In this document: one piece after another, positions 48,450 to 60,848 of the stretch
How the letters are laid out: the number at the start of each line of letters is the position of its first letter
Numbering within the stretch: the first letter of the stretch is position 1
Assembly: GCA_949287365.1 (NCBI GenBank)
Contig: CASEGC010000087.1
Location: 1 to 64,000 of the forward strand
Direction of reading: 5' to 3'
Origin: an uncultured Parabacteroides sp.
GTDB taxonomy: Bacteria; Bacteroidota; Bacteroidia; Bacteroidales; Tannerellaceae
Length of the DNA: 64,000 nucleotides
The notes under the pieces: model-generated
Databases searched by the model: none
Seen by the model: the letters and a program-made list of their open reading frames with translations, nothing else
Told to the model about the DNA's origin: nothing
Made by a program: the position numbers and the translations under genes

Positions 48450-49469
48450 ATGCTTGATAAAATTAAGGCTCTGCTACAAGAAGTGGAGAATATGAAGGCG
48501 GCGAATGCCGAGGAGTTGGAGGCTTTACGGATTAAATATCTCAGCAAGAAAGGTGAGATATCGTCCTTGATGAACGACTTCCGTGGCGTGGCGGCCGAAC
48601 AAAAACGCGAGATTGGAAAATATCTGAACGAGTTGAAAGAAAAGACTCAAGAAAAAATCAACCAATTAAAGGATAGTTTCGATAACGCGCCTATCACCAG
48701 CACGGACATCGACTTGACGCGTACGGCTTATCCCATCCAATTAGGCACCCGTCATCCTTTATCGCTCGTGAAAAAAGAGATTTGCGACATATTCGGACGA
48801 TTGGGATTCAGCATCGCTGAAGGACCGGAAATCGAAGATGACTGGCATGTATTCTCTTCCTTGAATTTCGCCGAGGATCATCCCGCACGGGATATGCAAG
48901 ACACATTTTTCATTCAACATAATCCTGACGTATTGCTTCGCACGCATACTTCATCCGTGCAGACGAGGGTAATGGAGAAGCAAGAACCTCCTATCCGTAT
49001 CATTTGCCCGGGCCGTGTGTACCGGAACGAAGCGATTTCTTATCGCGCCCATTGTTTCTTCCATCAAGTGGAAGGTCTTTACGTGGATAAGAACGTATCG
49101 TTCGCGGACTTAAAACAGACCTTATTGTTCTTCGCGAAAGAAATGTTCAGCGCTGACACGAAGATACGTCTCCGCCCTTCTTATTTCCCGTTTACGGAAC
49201 CTTCCGCCGAGATGGACATCTCATGCAATATTTGCGGAGGCAAAGGTTGTCCGTTCTGCAAAGGAACCGGATGGGTAGAGATACTTGGATGTGGAATGGT
49301 AGATCCAAACGTACTCGATAATTGCGGCATCGACAGCAAGGTGTACACCGGTTACGCCTTGGGTATGGGAATTGAACGTATTACAAATCTGAAATATCAA
49401 GTAAAAGACTTGCGCATGTTCTCGGAAAACAACATGAGTTTCCTGAGACAGTTCGAGTCGGCCAATTAA
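48450..49469 (+). CDS. pheS: Phenylalanine-tRNA ligase alpha subunit
   Basis: Class II catalytic subunit. From 48450 (MLDKIKALLQEV) 339 residues: N-terminal coiled coil, then HPLSLVKKEI, motif 2 region (GRVYRNEAISYRAHCFFHQVEGL), SCNICGGKGCPFCKGTGWVEILG and motif 3 GLGMGIERI (here YALGMGIERITNL). It contains an extra four-cysteine cluster in CNICGGKGCPFC. It is 10 kb from pheT, with separate promoters. Confidence 0.97.
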   Translation: MLDKIKALLQEVENMKAANAEELEALRIKYLSKKGEISSLMNDFRGVAAEQKREIGKYLNELKEKTQEKINQLKDSFDNAPITSTDIDLTRTAYPIQLGTRHPLSLVKKEICDIFGRLGFSIAEGPEIEDDWHVFSSLNFAEDHPARDMQDTFFIQHNPDVLLRTHTSSVQTRVMEKQEPPIRIICPGRVYRNEAISYRAHCFFHQVEGLYVDKNVSFADLKQTLLFFAKEMFSADTKIRLRPSYFPFTEPSAEMDISCNICGGKGCPFCKGTGWVEILGCGMVDPNVLDNCGIDSKVYTGYALGMGIERITNLKYQVKDLRMFSENNMSFLRQFESAN

Positions 49470-49495
49470 ATTGAAGACCTAAATCATTTTACCAT

Positions 49496-49521
49496 CCCCG
49501 GGCTCTTAACCTGGCCCGGGG
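49496..49521. terminator. Bidirectional terminator between pheS and proS
   Basis: CCCCGGGC and GCCCGGGG arms with a 10-nt loop between convergent genes. Confidence 0.8.
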
Positions 49522-49561
49522 AACACACAATATATAAAATCCCTCAATTGTAGAAATCTTA

Positions 49562-51043
49562 TCAATAAGCTCTCGCGAACAAAACCCGGCAAGCGGAAGG
49601 TTTGCCCGTCACCATACATTTACCCGGAGTCTTGTCGCCATCCAAAGGCACGCAACGAATCGTCGCCTTTGTCTCATTCTTGATTCGCTCTTCCGTTTCC
49701 GGCGTACCATCCCAATGAGCCATGATGAACAAGCCTTGCTCTATTTTCTCCTTAAACTCCTCGTAAGTATCTACGTTTACGATATGAGCGGCCCGATAAT
49801 CATACGCTTTCTTGAAAATGTTCGCCTGAATTTCCTCCAACAAGTTCTTCACATATTCCTCAATACCTTCGCTCGGAACCGTCTCTTTCTCCAACGTATC
49901 GCGGCGCATCACCTCAATCGTGCCATTTTCCAAGTCACGGCCTCCCATCGCCAAGCGGACAGGCACGCCTTTCAACTCATATTCGGCGAATTTCCATCCG
50001 GGTTTCTTCGTGTCATTATCGTCATACTTGACCGTGATACCCAGCGCCTGCAAACGACTAACGATACCCGCCACTTTCTCGCTGATTTGCGCCAGCTGCT
50101 CAGCGCTCCGGTAAATCGGTACGATAACGACCTGTATAGGCGCTAAATGAGGAGGCAAGACCAATCCGTTATCATCGGAGTGCGACATGATTAACGCGCC
50201 AATCAACCGAGTGGAGACGCCCCATGAGGTAGCCCAAGCGTAATCGCTCTTCCCGTTCTTGTCGATAAAAGTCACGTCAAACGCCTTCCCGAAATTTTGT
50301 CCGAGGAAGTGAGAGGTCCCGGCTTGCAACGCCTTGCCATCCTGCATCATCGCCTCAATCGTATAGGTATCCAAGGCTCCGGCGAAACGCTCACTCTCCG
50401 ACTTCACGCCCTTAATGACCGGCATCGCCATATAATTCTCGGCGAAATCCGCGTAAACGCCCTGCATTTTCTTCGCCTCCGCCTCGGCCTCCTCACGGGT
50501 AGCGTGAGCGGTATGCCCCTCTTGCCACAAGAACTCCGCCGTACGAAGGAACAAACGGGTCCGCATTTCCCAACGCATCACGTTCGCCCATTGATTGCAC
50601 AAGACAGGCAGGTCGCGATAAGAATGAATCCAATTCCTGTAAGTGTTCCAGATGATAGTCTCCGATGTCGGACGGATAATCAACTCCTCTTCCAGCTTGG
50701 CTTCAGGGTCCACCACGACACCCGTCCCGTCATGGTTCGTCTTCAAACGGTAGTGAGTCACCACGGCGCATTCCTTGGCGAATCCCTCCACATGCTCCGC
50801 CTCCTTGCTCAGGAACGACTTCGGAATCAATAAGGGGAAATAAGCGTTCACGTGCCCGGTCCGCTTGAACATATCATCCAACACACGCTGCATCTTCTCC
50901 CAAATTGCGTACCCATATGGCTTGATCACCATACATCCGCGCACGGCGGAGTTTTCCGCTAAATCGGCTTTGATCACCAAGTCTTGATACCACTGCGAAT
51001 AGTTCACACTTCTCGGTGTGAGTTCTTTCAGCTCTTTTGCCAT
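49562..51043 (-). CDS. proS: Proline-tRNA ligase, archaeal/eukaryotic type
   Basis: 493 residues from 51043 ([12 protein letters not shown]), consistent with the short ProS class that lacks the bacterial editing insertion and carries a C-terminal extension ([35 protein letters not shown]). Class II motifs: [55 protein letters not shown]. The upstream ATG at 51172 lies beyond the TACCTTCG -7 box (51097-51104). Confidence 0.95.
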   Translation of the reverse strand: MAKELKELTPRSVNYSQWYQDLVIKADLAENSAVRGCMVIKPYGYAIWEKMQRVLDDMFKRTGHVNAYFPLLIPKSFLSKEAEHVEGFAKECAVVTHYRLKTNHDGTGVVVDPEAKLEEELIIRPTSETIIWNTYRNWIHSYRDLPVLCNQWANVMRWEMRTRLFLRTAEFLWQEGHTAHATREEAEAEAKKMQGVYADFAENYMAMPVIKGVKSESERFAGALDTYTIEAMMQDGKALQAGTSHFLGQNFGKAFDVTFIDKNGKSDYAWATSWGVSTRLIGALIMSHSDDNGLVLPPHLAPIQVVIVPIYRSAEQLAQISEKVAGIVSRLQALGITVKYDDNDTKKPGWKFAEYELKGVPVRLAMGGRDLENGTIEVMRRDTLEKETVPSEGIEEYVKNLLEEIQANIFKKAYDYRAAHIVNVDTYEEFKEKIEQGLFIMAHWDGTPETEERIKNETKATIRCVPLDGDKTPGKCMVTGKPSACRVLFARAY

Positions 51044-51096
51044 ACTCTTTGTTTTATTCTGTAATACTTGATAATGATTCTTTTTAACAACGGACG

Positions 51097-51125
51097 CGAA
51101 GGTACGAAATAATCGTTTATCTTCG
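51097..51125. promoter_or_regulatory. Divergent promoters for proS (-) and the Gfo/Idh/MocA gene (+)
   Basis: TACCTTCG at 51104-51097 on the minus strand and TATCTTCG at 51118-51125 on the plus strand, back to back. Confidence 0.5.
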
Positions 51126-51150
51126 CGCAAAACCATAAATAGATACGAAC

Positions 51151-52260
51151 ATGAGAACAAAGATGATGGCACGTCGGATGATGGCGTGGTGCGCGTGCGC
51201 GATGATAGCCTTAAGCGTAAACGGACAATCCGAGGAGCCGCTACGGATAGCGGTGGCGGGTGTATCGCACGGACATTTGTGGGAAGTGATACGACGCGTC
51301 GACCGCGGGGATTTCCGAATCGTTGGCGTGGCGGAAGAGAACGATTCCCTGAGAACGCACAACGGCCTGCGGGAGAAAGTGGCGCCCGAACTGTTTTACA
51401 AAGACCTTGGCGAGATGTTAGACCAGACGAGACCGGAGGCGGTGGTGGTCTACGAGCCGATTTACGACCATTTGCGGGTGGTGGAGGAATGCGCGCCTCG
51501 CGGCATCGACGTGATGGTGGAGAAACCGTTGGCGGTAAACAACGAGCACGCCGAGCGCATGGCGGACTTGGCGAGAAAAAACAACATCTTGCTGCTCACC
51601 AACTACGAGACGACTTGGTACGACACCAATCACGAGGCGTTCCGATTGGTGAAAGAGGGGAAAATCGGGAAGATTCATCGCGTCGAGGTATATGACGGGC
51701 ATCAAGGTCCGTTCGAGATTAAATGCGGAAAGGAATTTACCGATTGGCTTACCGACCCGGTGCTGAACGGAGGAGGAGCCGTGATTGATTTCGGGTGTTA
51801 CGGGGCGAATCTGGCCACACGATTGATGGGCGACGAGCGGCCGCTGAGCGTTTACGCCGTCCTCCGCCAAAACAAGCCCGACACTTACCCGAAGGTGGAT
51901 GACGACGCCACTATCATAGTGAATTATCCCTCCGCGATAGTACAAATCATGGGCTCGTGGTGCTGGCCGATGGGAAGGAAAGATATGCACATCTATGGCG
52001 ACAAGGGTTACATTTACCAAGACACCCCCACCGAGATGCGCGTACTCGAGAGCGGTAAGGAACGAAAGTACTCCGCTCCCGCCCTATCCGCTCCCTACAA
52101 CGATTCCTTCTACTTCTTGAAAGCCGCCGTCAGGGGCGAGATCGAGGTACCGGACACCGACCTCTCCTCCTTGGAGAACAATCTCTGGGTAGTACGAATC
52201 CTCGATGCCGCTATCCGAAGCGCGAAGGAAAAAGTCCCTGTCGCGATCGACGAACCTTAA
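51151..52260 (+). CDS. Gfo/Idh/MocA-family oxidoreductase with a signal peptide
   Basis: 369 residues. A signal-like start ([20 protein letters not shown], cleavage after VNGQ) precedes an NAD(P)-binding Rossmann domain ([29 protein letters not shown]) and the C-terminal GFO_IDH_MocA beta-sheet domain ([29 protein letters not shown]). Periplasmic members such as the GH109-like N-acetylgalactosaminidases use a bound NAD+ and remain a possibility; the acceptor cannot be set. Several ATGs near the start (51151, 51163) are alternatives. Confidence 0.88.
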   Translation: MRTKMMARRMMAWCACAMIALSVNGQSEEPLRIAVAGVSHGHLWEVIRRVDRGDFRIVGVAEENDSLRTHNGLREKVAPELFYKDLGEMLDQTRPEAVVVYEPIYDHLRVVEECAPRGIDVMVEKPLAVNNEHAERMADLARKNNILLLTNYETTWYDTNHEAFRLVKEGKIGKIHRVEVYDGHQGPFEIKCGKEFTDWLTDPVLNGGGAVIDFGCYGANLATRLMGDERPLSVYAVLRQNKPDTYPKVDDDATIIVNYPSAIVQIMGSWCWPMGRKDMHIYGDKGYIYQDTPTEMRVLESGKERKYSAPALSAPYNDSFYFLKAAVRGEIEVPDTDLSSLENNLWVVRILDAAIRSAKEKVPVAIDEP

Positions 52261-52288
52261 TACGACAACCTCTAAATCACATGAACAA

Positions 52289-52951
52289 ATGAATTTATTA
52301 AAATCAATAGGAAAATTCTTCCGAGATATTATCAGTATCGTGATATGCATCTTGGGTATAAGCGTCGCTTGTCTTGCCGTCGTAGCGTTGGTCATAAAAT
52401 GCTTTGACACCTATGGAATGAATCCAAACGTAACATACGGTATATACATATGCGCTATCGCCGGAACACTTCTCATGCTTATCGGAGCTATTTGCCTACT
52501 TTGCGTATGGGGTAAACATTGGAAATGGCTCGTTTATCCTTTCGTCGCGCTGATTTTTTCATTGATTATAATCCGCGTCATCGACAGAGCGCCTTGGAGA
52601 GGTGGCTTGGTAATGAAATGCGTGTCCAGCGGCGGTGACATGGAGAATAAAATATACGAGAAATCATTTTTCTACGAAGATGGGAAATGCATCATATTCA
52701 AGAACGTGACTGATTCCGATGGCTCCGGGTTGGAAATAGAAGAAATCCATACGAATTATACCATAGAGAATGATACGCTTCGTTATGATGGCTATTTCGA
52801 CGGGAAAGAATTAGCCTCTTACCTTAGCGCGCGCAAGAGCGAACATTACTTATTCGGATGGAATAAGGTTGTTCTATTCGAGGATTACGGTCCAGATGGA
52901 GACGCGGTCATCATTTACGATTGGGACAGTATTAAGCGACGGGACAAATAA
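52289..52951 (+). CDS. Membrane protein of unknown function, three N-terminal membrane segments
   Basis: 220 residues from 52289 (MNLLKSIGKFFRDII). Membrane segments at about 14-36, 47-69 and 76-94, then a soluble C-terminal half (FFYEDGKCIIFKNVTDSDGSGLEIEEIHTNYTIENDTLRYDG) with strands but no motif I recognise. The ATG at 52205 would overlap the upstream gene by 56 bp. It follows by 28 bp on the same strand. Function unknown. Confidence 0.65.
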   Translation: MNLLKSIGKFFRDIISIVICILGISVACLAVVALVIKCFDTYGMNPNVTYGIYICAIAGTLLMLIGAICLLCVWGKHWKWLVYPFVALIFSLIIIRVIDRAPWRGGLVMKCVSSGGDMENKIYEKSFFYEDGKCIIFKNVTDSDGSGLEIEEIHTNYTIENDTLRYDGYFDGKELASYLSARKSEHYLFGWNKVVLFEDYGPDGDAVIIYDWDSIKRRDK

Positions 52952-52987
52952 CGAGCCGCTATCAGCGGCGGGTACTTCTATCGGACG

Positions 52988-53155
52988 GAAACACCCGCCG
53001 CTAATAGCGATTCGGACTTCGACCCGACGGAAGTAGCGAGCGCAAATGGGAATTCGAGGTTTGACCCGATGGAAGTAGCCGCCGCTGATGGAAATTCCTA
53101 CTTCAATCGGATAAAAGTAGCGAGCGCAGACGGAAATTCCTACTTTTATCGGGTC
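52988..53155. repeat. 42-bp tandem array (4 units, each 2 x 21 bp with inverted halves)
   Basis: GAAACACC, GAAGTAGC, GAAGTAGC and AAAGTAGC anchors at 52988, 53030, 53072 and 53114, exactly 42 bp apart. Each 42-mer contains GAAGTAG and its inverse CTACTTC about 30 bp apart, i.e. an inverted pair of 21-mers. The array covers most of the 311-bp gap upstream of the DUF6261 gene. No gene or clear promoter beyond it. Confidence 0.8.
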
Positions 53156-53262
53156 GGAGTCCAAATTTCCAAAAGAAGCGACCATTTTATGGTTGATTAT
53201 CCAAATAAATGTATTATCTTTAGGCACTTTATCATATTATTAATTCATAAAAACTGTAAGCT

Positions 53263-54075
53263 ATGGCTGAAATTATCAAAATCAAGAGTATCAATTTAAC
53301 CAAATTGAACAATGCGGAGTACAGAACCTTCATGGCGCGGTTCCAGAACCTTATTATGAACGAGGAAGAGGAGGCGGAGACACCTGAAGTGGTGAGTCTG
53401 AACACGAGCGACCCGCTCGGAATCTCGGAAGAATTGAGGCAGGCGTTCAACGAAGACTTCGACGCGCTGACGGATTCGGTGAACCAAACGACCGCGAGCG
53501 AGGAGACCGCTCCGATGAACGCGCTCGATAAGGAACGAGGTGACTTGCTGGTTTATCTGACAACCACTATCTCACAAACGCGTAAGAATCCTATCGAGGC
53601 GAAACGGACAGCGGCGGATAAGCTCTACATTATCGTGAAACCTTACGTAGGCGCGTCCAACCTGCCCCGATTGCAGGAAACGGCGGCGATAGAAGGATTG
53701 CTGATAGACCTCGCCAAAGAGGGTATGCCGGAGGCTTTGGAGGAGTTGAACCTCACGGAGATTGTCGCCTTGCTAAAGGAAAAGAACAAAAGTTACGCCG
53801 AGCTTACGGAACAGAGAAGTAACGCGAAAGCGGACTCGACGGTGGAAAGCGCGAAAAAAATACGTATGCGGATGGATGAGGAATACGATGAGATGACGAC
53901 ATACGCGTTCGCCATGAACGTGCTCAATCCGACGGAGAGGACGAATAACTTCATGAGCCGGCTCAACGTGCTGATTGATGAGACAAAAGCGCTCTATAAC
54001 CAACGCATAGCGTTAGCCAAAGTAGCGGCTGACAAGAAAAAGGATTCCGAAGAAGAGACCCCGAGCGTGGTTTGA
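53263..54075 (+). CDS. DUF6261 family protein
   Basis: 270 residues, no signal peptide or membrane segment, mostly helical with charged stretches (NEEEEAETPEVV; DKKKDSEEETPSVV). I recognise it as the DUF6261 family of Bacteroidales, often present in several copies per genome. N-terminal KIKSINLTKLNNAEYRTFMARF is typical. Function unknown. It lies 48 bp before the thioredoxin lipoprotein on the same strand. Confidence 0.7.
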   Translation: MAEIIKIKSINLTKLNNAEYRTFMARFQNLIMNEEEEAETPEVVSLNTSDPLGISEELRQAFNEDFDALTDSVNQTTASEETAPMNALDKERGDLLVYLTTTISQTRKNPIEAKRTAADKLYIIVKPYVGASNLPRLQETAAIEGLLIDLAKEGMPEALEELNLTEIVALLKEKNKSYAELTEQRSNAKADSTVESAKKIRMRMDEEYDEMTTYAFAMNVLNPTERTNNFMSRLNVLIDETKALYNQRIALAKVAADKKKDSEEETPSVV

Positions 54076-54123
54076 CCCTTATCGAGGCTGTTTTCATACA
54101 TTAATATATATAGTGGAAAAAAG

Positions 54124-55692
54124 ATGAAAAAGGGATGGATAATCACGCTGTGGGTGATAGGTATTCTGACCTCCTGCGCGCGAGACGGAATCCGTATCGA
54201 GGGCACGCTGACAGGCGTGCCCGACAGTACGGTAATGGTTCTCTTCAAGCTGGAGGGGAACGTAGGGAGCACAATAGGGAAAGACACGCTCATGAATGGG
54301 CGTTTCGAGTTTGAGCTGAAGGAGGAGACCGGAGAGTTATGCCGTTATCAATTGATGGCGGAGGATTTCAATCGATTCCCCCCTATGGGGCTAAACGTAT
54401 GGGCGAGACCAGGCGACGTGATACGGGTGGAAGGCTCGGACCCGCTTATCTATACGTGGAAAGTAGAGGGCGAATCGCCCGAGCAACGGACTCAGCAACG
54501 GTTCATCGAGGCGTCGCGTAGCGAATGGGAGGAGATACAACGCATCTTGCTCCAAATAGAACCGCTGAACGAGGAGGCGAATCGCTTGGAGGGTGAGGCG
54601 CGCGAAAAAATGATAGTCCGAATTGACAGCATGGAAAAACGGCGGAACGCGCTTGAAGATAAAGTAAACGTGAATAATATCCGCCTGATGAAGGAGGAAG
54701 AGGTAAACGAGGCGTGGCTGGAAGAGCTGTACGGGCTGGCGATGTCAATTAAATATGACCCGGAGTTCGCGGACCATAAGGATGAGGTGCAAGCGCTTTA
54801 CGACGGTTTGGACGAGCGGTGGAAGCGAAGCGGACGGGGAATGAGCGTCAAGAACATGCTGAACCCGCCGGAAGTGGTGGAAGTAGGCGAGCCGGCGGCG
54901 GATGGCGACCTGTATGACCTCGATGGGAACCTCCATCGCCTGAGCGAATTGCGAGGCAAATACGTTTTGATCGACTTTTGGAGCCGGGGATGCGGACCTT
55001 GCATCGCCGCGCAGCCGGAACTGAAGGAGCTGAGCGAGCTTTACGCGGATAGCCTCGCCGTGGTCAGCCTGAGTGTGGAGACCGAAAGCGGCTGGAAAAC
55101 CTCGGCGAAAGAGCATCCGCTATCTTGGTACAACTGGAGCGACAAGATGGGAATGGACGGGATAGCGGCATGCTATGGCGTAAGGGGAATCCCGCATTTC
55201 GCGCTGATTGGTCCGGATGGGATCCTACGCGACAGCTGGTTCGGGTACGGTCCATCATCCTTAAAGATAAAACTCCGCAAGGCGTTCGAGCCTAAACCCG
55301 CCATGAGCGTGGAGAAACGTAATGGAATGACGGTCATAACGAATCCGGACCAAGAGGAGACGAACGTGGACGGCTTTACCATCCGCTCGATAGAGCGAAC
55401 GGCCACGGCGACACGCCTTAACGTCCGGATGTACTACACGCCGGAGTATTGGATTATGATATCCAAGGATACCTACCTCCTCTCCGACGAGAAGGAATAC
55501 AAGATAAAAGGGGCCGAAGGGCTTCCGCTGGGCGAGAGATTCTTCATGCCGAAGAGCGGAGAGGCGGATTTCACGCTGATATTCCCGCCCCTGCCCGATG
55601 ACGCTTTCTCGTTCGATTTTACGGAGGGAGACGCGCCCGGAGCGTGGTACGTCAAAGGCGTGCGCCTGACGCTTCCGGATGGCGAAAACTGA
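54124..55692 (+). CDS. Thioredoxin-like (TlpA/ResA) lipoprotein with DUF4369 domain
   Basis: 522 residues. Signal peptide with lipobox (ILTSC, C near 18). N-terminal DUF4369 (about 25-130) with an extended helical stretch, then a thioredoxin domain (about 255-385) with the catalytic CGPC in WSRGCGPCIAAQPELKEL and the cis-Pro loop RGIPHFALI. The last ~130 residues (VEKRNGMTVITNPDQEETNVDGF...) form an additional beta-rich domain that I do not recognise, so this is larger than typical TlpA proteins. Likely periplasmic thiol-disulfide exchange. Confidence 0.85.
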   Translation: MKKGWIITLWVIGILTSCARDGIRIEGTLTGVPDSTVMVLFKLEGNVGSTIGKDTLMNGRFEFELKEETGELCRYQLMAEDFNRFPPMGLNVWARPGDVIRVEGSDPLIYTWKVEGESPEQRTQQRFIEASRSEWEEIQRILLQIEPLNEEANRLEGEAREKMIVRIDSMEKRRNALEDKVNVNNIRLMKEEEVNEAWLEELYGLAMSIKYDPEFADHKDEVQALYDGLDERWKRSGRGMSVKNMLNPPEVVEVGEPAADGDLYDLDGNLHRLSELRGKYVLIDFWSRGCGPCIAAQPELKELSELYADSLAVVSLSVETESGWKTSAKEHPLSWYNWSDKMGMDGIAACYGVRGIPHFALIGPDGILRDSWFGYGPSSLKIKLRKAFEPKPAMSVEKRNGMTVITNPDQEETNVDGFTIRSIERTATATRLNVRMYYTPEYWIMISKDTYLLSDEKEYKIKGAEGLPLGERFFMPKSGEADFTLIFPPLPDDAFSFDFTEGDAPGAWYVKGVRLTLPDGEN

Positions 55693-55703
55693 GAGAGACA
55701 TAA

Positions 55704-58865
<3,162 letters not shown>

Positions 58866-58886
58866 AGTCCACGGATAATCATACGA

Positions 58887-58917
58887 AAAAAGCTCCTCTC
58901 GCTGAGAGGAGCTTTTC
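58887..58917. terminator. Bidirectional terminator after the beta-galactosidase gene
   Basis: AAAAAGCTCCTCTC and GAGAGGAGCTTTT arms with a 3-nt loop; convergent with the SGNH gene. Confidence 0.85.
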
Positions 58918-58940
58918 TTTTATCCATACGGCCGGTAGAA

Positions 58941-59627
58941 TCACTTTAAAGTCTGATGAATAGCCTCCAATACAAGCTTCTCCATGATTTTATATCCCTC
59001 TAACGTCGGATGGACGCCATCTTTAGATAAGTTTTCCGGCAATCCGTTTCGGCTATCCTTCATAGCGGAATGATAATCCACGTAAGTCAGTCCGTTCTTG
59101 GTGGCATATTCCTTAATCATCCCGTTCAGCTTAATTACTTTTCCGGCCGGCTCCAGTCCCGGTCTCCATGAAAAATCATAAGCGGGTAACACGGAACAGA
59201 ATATAACCTTTATCCCATGCAATTTCGCCAGCTCCGCCATCGAAACAAGGTTGCCAAAAACATTCTCCAAGGCAATCACTCCGTTATTATGGGCTATATC
59301 GTTGATGCCCGCCAAGATAACGACCGCGCGAGGCTTCAAATTAATTACGTCCTGACGGAAACGGACCAGCATCTCCGAGGTAGTCTGCCCGCTAATTCCC
59401 CTGTCTATAAAATTGTTCTCGATAAAGAAAGTAGAATCCGCCGGCCACCAGCCATCGGTAATGGAATTTCCCATAAATACGACATTCGAGGGCACTTTCA
59501 CGCTCTTGTTCGCTTCCGCGTATCGTCCAAATTGAGCCCAGTCTCCCTTTTCCGTCTGGGCGGACAACGGCATAGCGGTCATCAAGATACATCCCGCCGC
59601 CAATAAAACTTGTTTCATGTTTTTCAT
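58941..59627 (-). CDS. SGNH/GDSL-family hydrolase, exported
   Basis: From 59627 (MKNMKQVLLAAGCILMTAMP, cleavage after LSAQ), 228 residues. Blocks of the SGNH fold: VFMGNSITDGW (catalytic Ser), IDRGISGQTT, VILAGINDIAH (Asn), and DGVHPTLEGY (Asp/His). Such exported proteins often act as deacetylases or esterases on glycans. The ATG at 59708 lies upstream of a TATCTTTG -7 box (59674-59681), which rules it out. Confidence 0.9.
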   Translation of the reverse strand: MKNMKQVLLAAGCILMTAMPLSAQTEKGDWAQFGRYAEANKSVKVPSNVVFMGNSITDGWWPADSTFFIENNFIDRGISGQTTSEMLVRFRQDVINLKPRAVVILAGINDIAHNNGVIALENVFGNLVSMAELAKLHGIKVIFCSVLPAYDFSWRPGLEPAGKVIKLNGMIKEYATKNGLTYVDYHSAMKDSRNGLPENLSKDGVHPTLEGYKIMEKLVLEAIHQTLK

Positions 59628-59673
59628 ATCATTATGATTTATAAATAATAGAGAATATCTTCTTACCGAAAAA

Positions 59674-59681
59674 CAAAGATA
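59674..59681 (-). promoter_or_regulatory. SGNH gene promoter, -7 box TATCTTTG
   Basis: Exact TAnnTTTG match 47 bp upstream of the chosen start. Confidence 0.5.
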
Positions 59682-59822
59682 ATGAATTTTAAGAAGCCTC
59701 ATACCCATATATTGTAAGGTTTATTACAAAAAAATCTCTTTAAAATTTAGGACCGCGGCGAAGAAAATCGTTTCTTTGACATACGAAGAAAAAAATACAG
59801 GAATCTCATAAAATATTAGCGT

Positions 59823-60761
59823 ATGAATCGAATTTGTAATCTTTTTGGCATCCAATACCCCATCATCCAAGGAGGAATGGTGTGGTGCAGCGGATGGCGT
59901 TTAGCGTCAGCGGTAAGCGAAGCCGGAGGTTTGGGATTGCTCGGGGCAGGTTCCATGCATCCGGATGTATTGCGGGAACATATCCGGAAATGCAGAGCGG
60001 CTACCAGTAAGCCGTTCGGAGTGAATGTTCCACTTATGTATCCTGAAATCGATACGCTGATGCGTATATTGGCGGAAGAAGAGGTGAAAATCGTGTTTAC
60101 CTCGGCGGGAAATCCAAAGACATGGACAAAGTGGCTCAAGGAACAGGGCATGCGAGTAGCCCATGTGGTCAGCAGTTCCAAATTCGCCTTGAAATGCGAA
60201 GAGGCAGGCGTGGACGCTATCGTGGCCGAAGGTTTCGAGGCGGGAGGACATAACGGACGTGAGGAGACGACCACGATGTGCCTCATTCCGGCGGTGCGTA
60301 AGGCGACCGCTCTCCCGCTCATGGCGGCCGGAGGCATCGGGACCGGGCAAGCGATTTTGGCGGCGCGCGCCTTAGGAGCCGACGGCGTGCAAATCGGCAC
60401 CCGTTTCGCGTTGACCAAAGAGAGTTCCGCTCATGAGAATTTCAAGAAACTGTGCCTTAACCTGAAAGAAGGCGACACGAAACTTCTCCTCAAGAAACTA
60501 TCGCCGACCCGCCTCGTGAAAAGCGCTTTCATGGACGCGGTGGAAGAGGCGGAAAACCGAGGAGCGTCCGTGGAGGAACTACGCGCATTGCTGGGTAAAG
60601 GCCGGGCGAAAAAAGGAATTTTCGAGGGAGACTTAGAGGAGGGCGAGCTTGAGATTGGGCAAGTGGCTTCCCTGTTCGCGGAGGAGCGGTCCGTTGCGGA
60701 GGTCATGAAGGAACTCATCGAGGAATACCGGTCAGCCGCAGAGAACATCGAGGCGTTATAA
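59823..60761 (+). CDS. Nitronate monooxygenase / FabK-like flavin enzyme
   Basis: 312 residues of the NPD family (FMN-binding TIM barrel): IQYPIIQGGMVWCSGWRLASAVSEAGGLGLLG, NVPLMYPE, VVSSSKFALKCEEAGVDAIVAEGFEAGGHNGREETTTM and AAGGIGTGQAILAARALGADGVQIGTRF. It could be a nitronate monooxygenase, an enoyl-ACP reductase (FabK) or a related enzyme; the sequence alone does not decide. Monocistronic with a terminator downstream. Confidence 0.85.
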   Translation: MNRICNLFGIQYPIIQGGMVWCSGWRLASAVSEAGGLGLLGAGSMHPDVLREHIRKCRAATSKPFGVNVPLMYPEIDTLMRILAEEEVKIVFTSAGNPKTWTKWLKEQGMRVAHVVSSSKFALKCEEAGVDAIVAEGFEAGGHNGREETTTMCLIPAVRKATALPLMAAGGIGTGQAILAARALGADGVQIGTRFALTKESSAHENFKKLCLNLKEGDTKLLLKKLSPTRLVKSAFMDAVEEAENRGASVEELRALLGKGRAKKGIFEGDLEEGELEIGQVASLFAEERSVAEVMKELIEEYRSAAENIEAL

Positions 60762-60772
60762 TTCGTGGCTAT

Positions 60773-60818
60773 AAAAAGAGGCTGTCTTGCCCGATTCGTC
60801 GGAGACAGCCTCTCTTTT
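60773..60818. terminator. Bidirectional terminator between the NPD gene and guaA
   Basis: AGAGGCTGTCT and AGACAGCCTCT arms, 15-nt loop, A-run before and T-run after. Confidence 0.85.
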
Positions 60819-60848
60819 ATTTTTCCCGAACGAGAGTTACCCTAAGGA

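Noticed and set aside
38295..49469. Separated pheS and pheT as a rearrangement
   Set aside because: The two subunit genes are often unlinked in Bacteroidetes; each has its own promoter, so nothing unusual.
51043..51172. Long N-terminal extensions on proS, guaA, recR, pheT, pheS, cysD and others
   Set aside because: For most of these a -7 box lies between the upstream start codon and the expected start, or the extension overlaps a neighbour; the shorter family-length starts are correct.
5974..53155. Intergenic repeat arrays as CRISPR arrays
   Set aside because: Units are contiguous with no unique spacers, no cas genes lie nearby, and units vary in sequence within an array.
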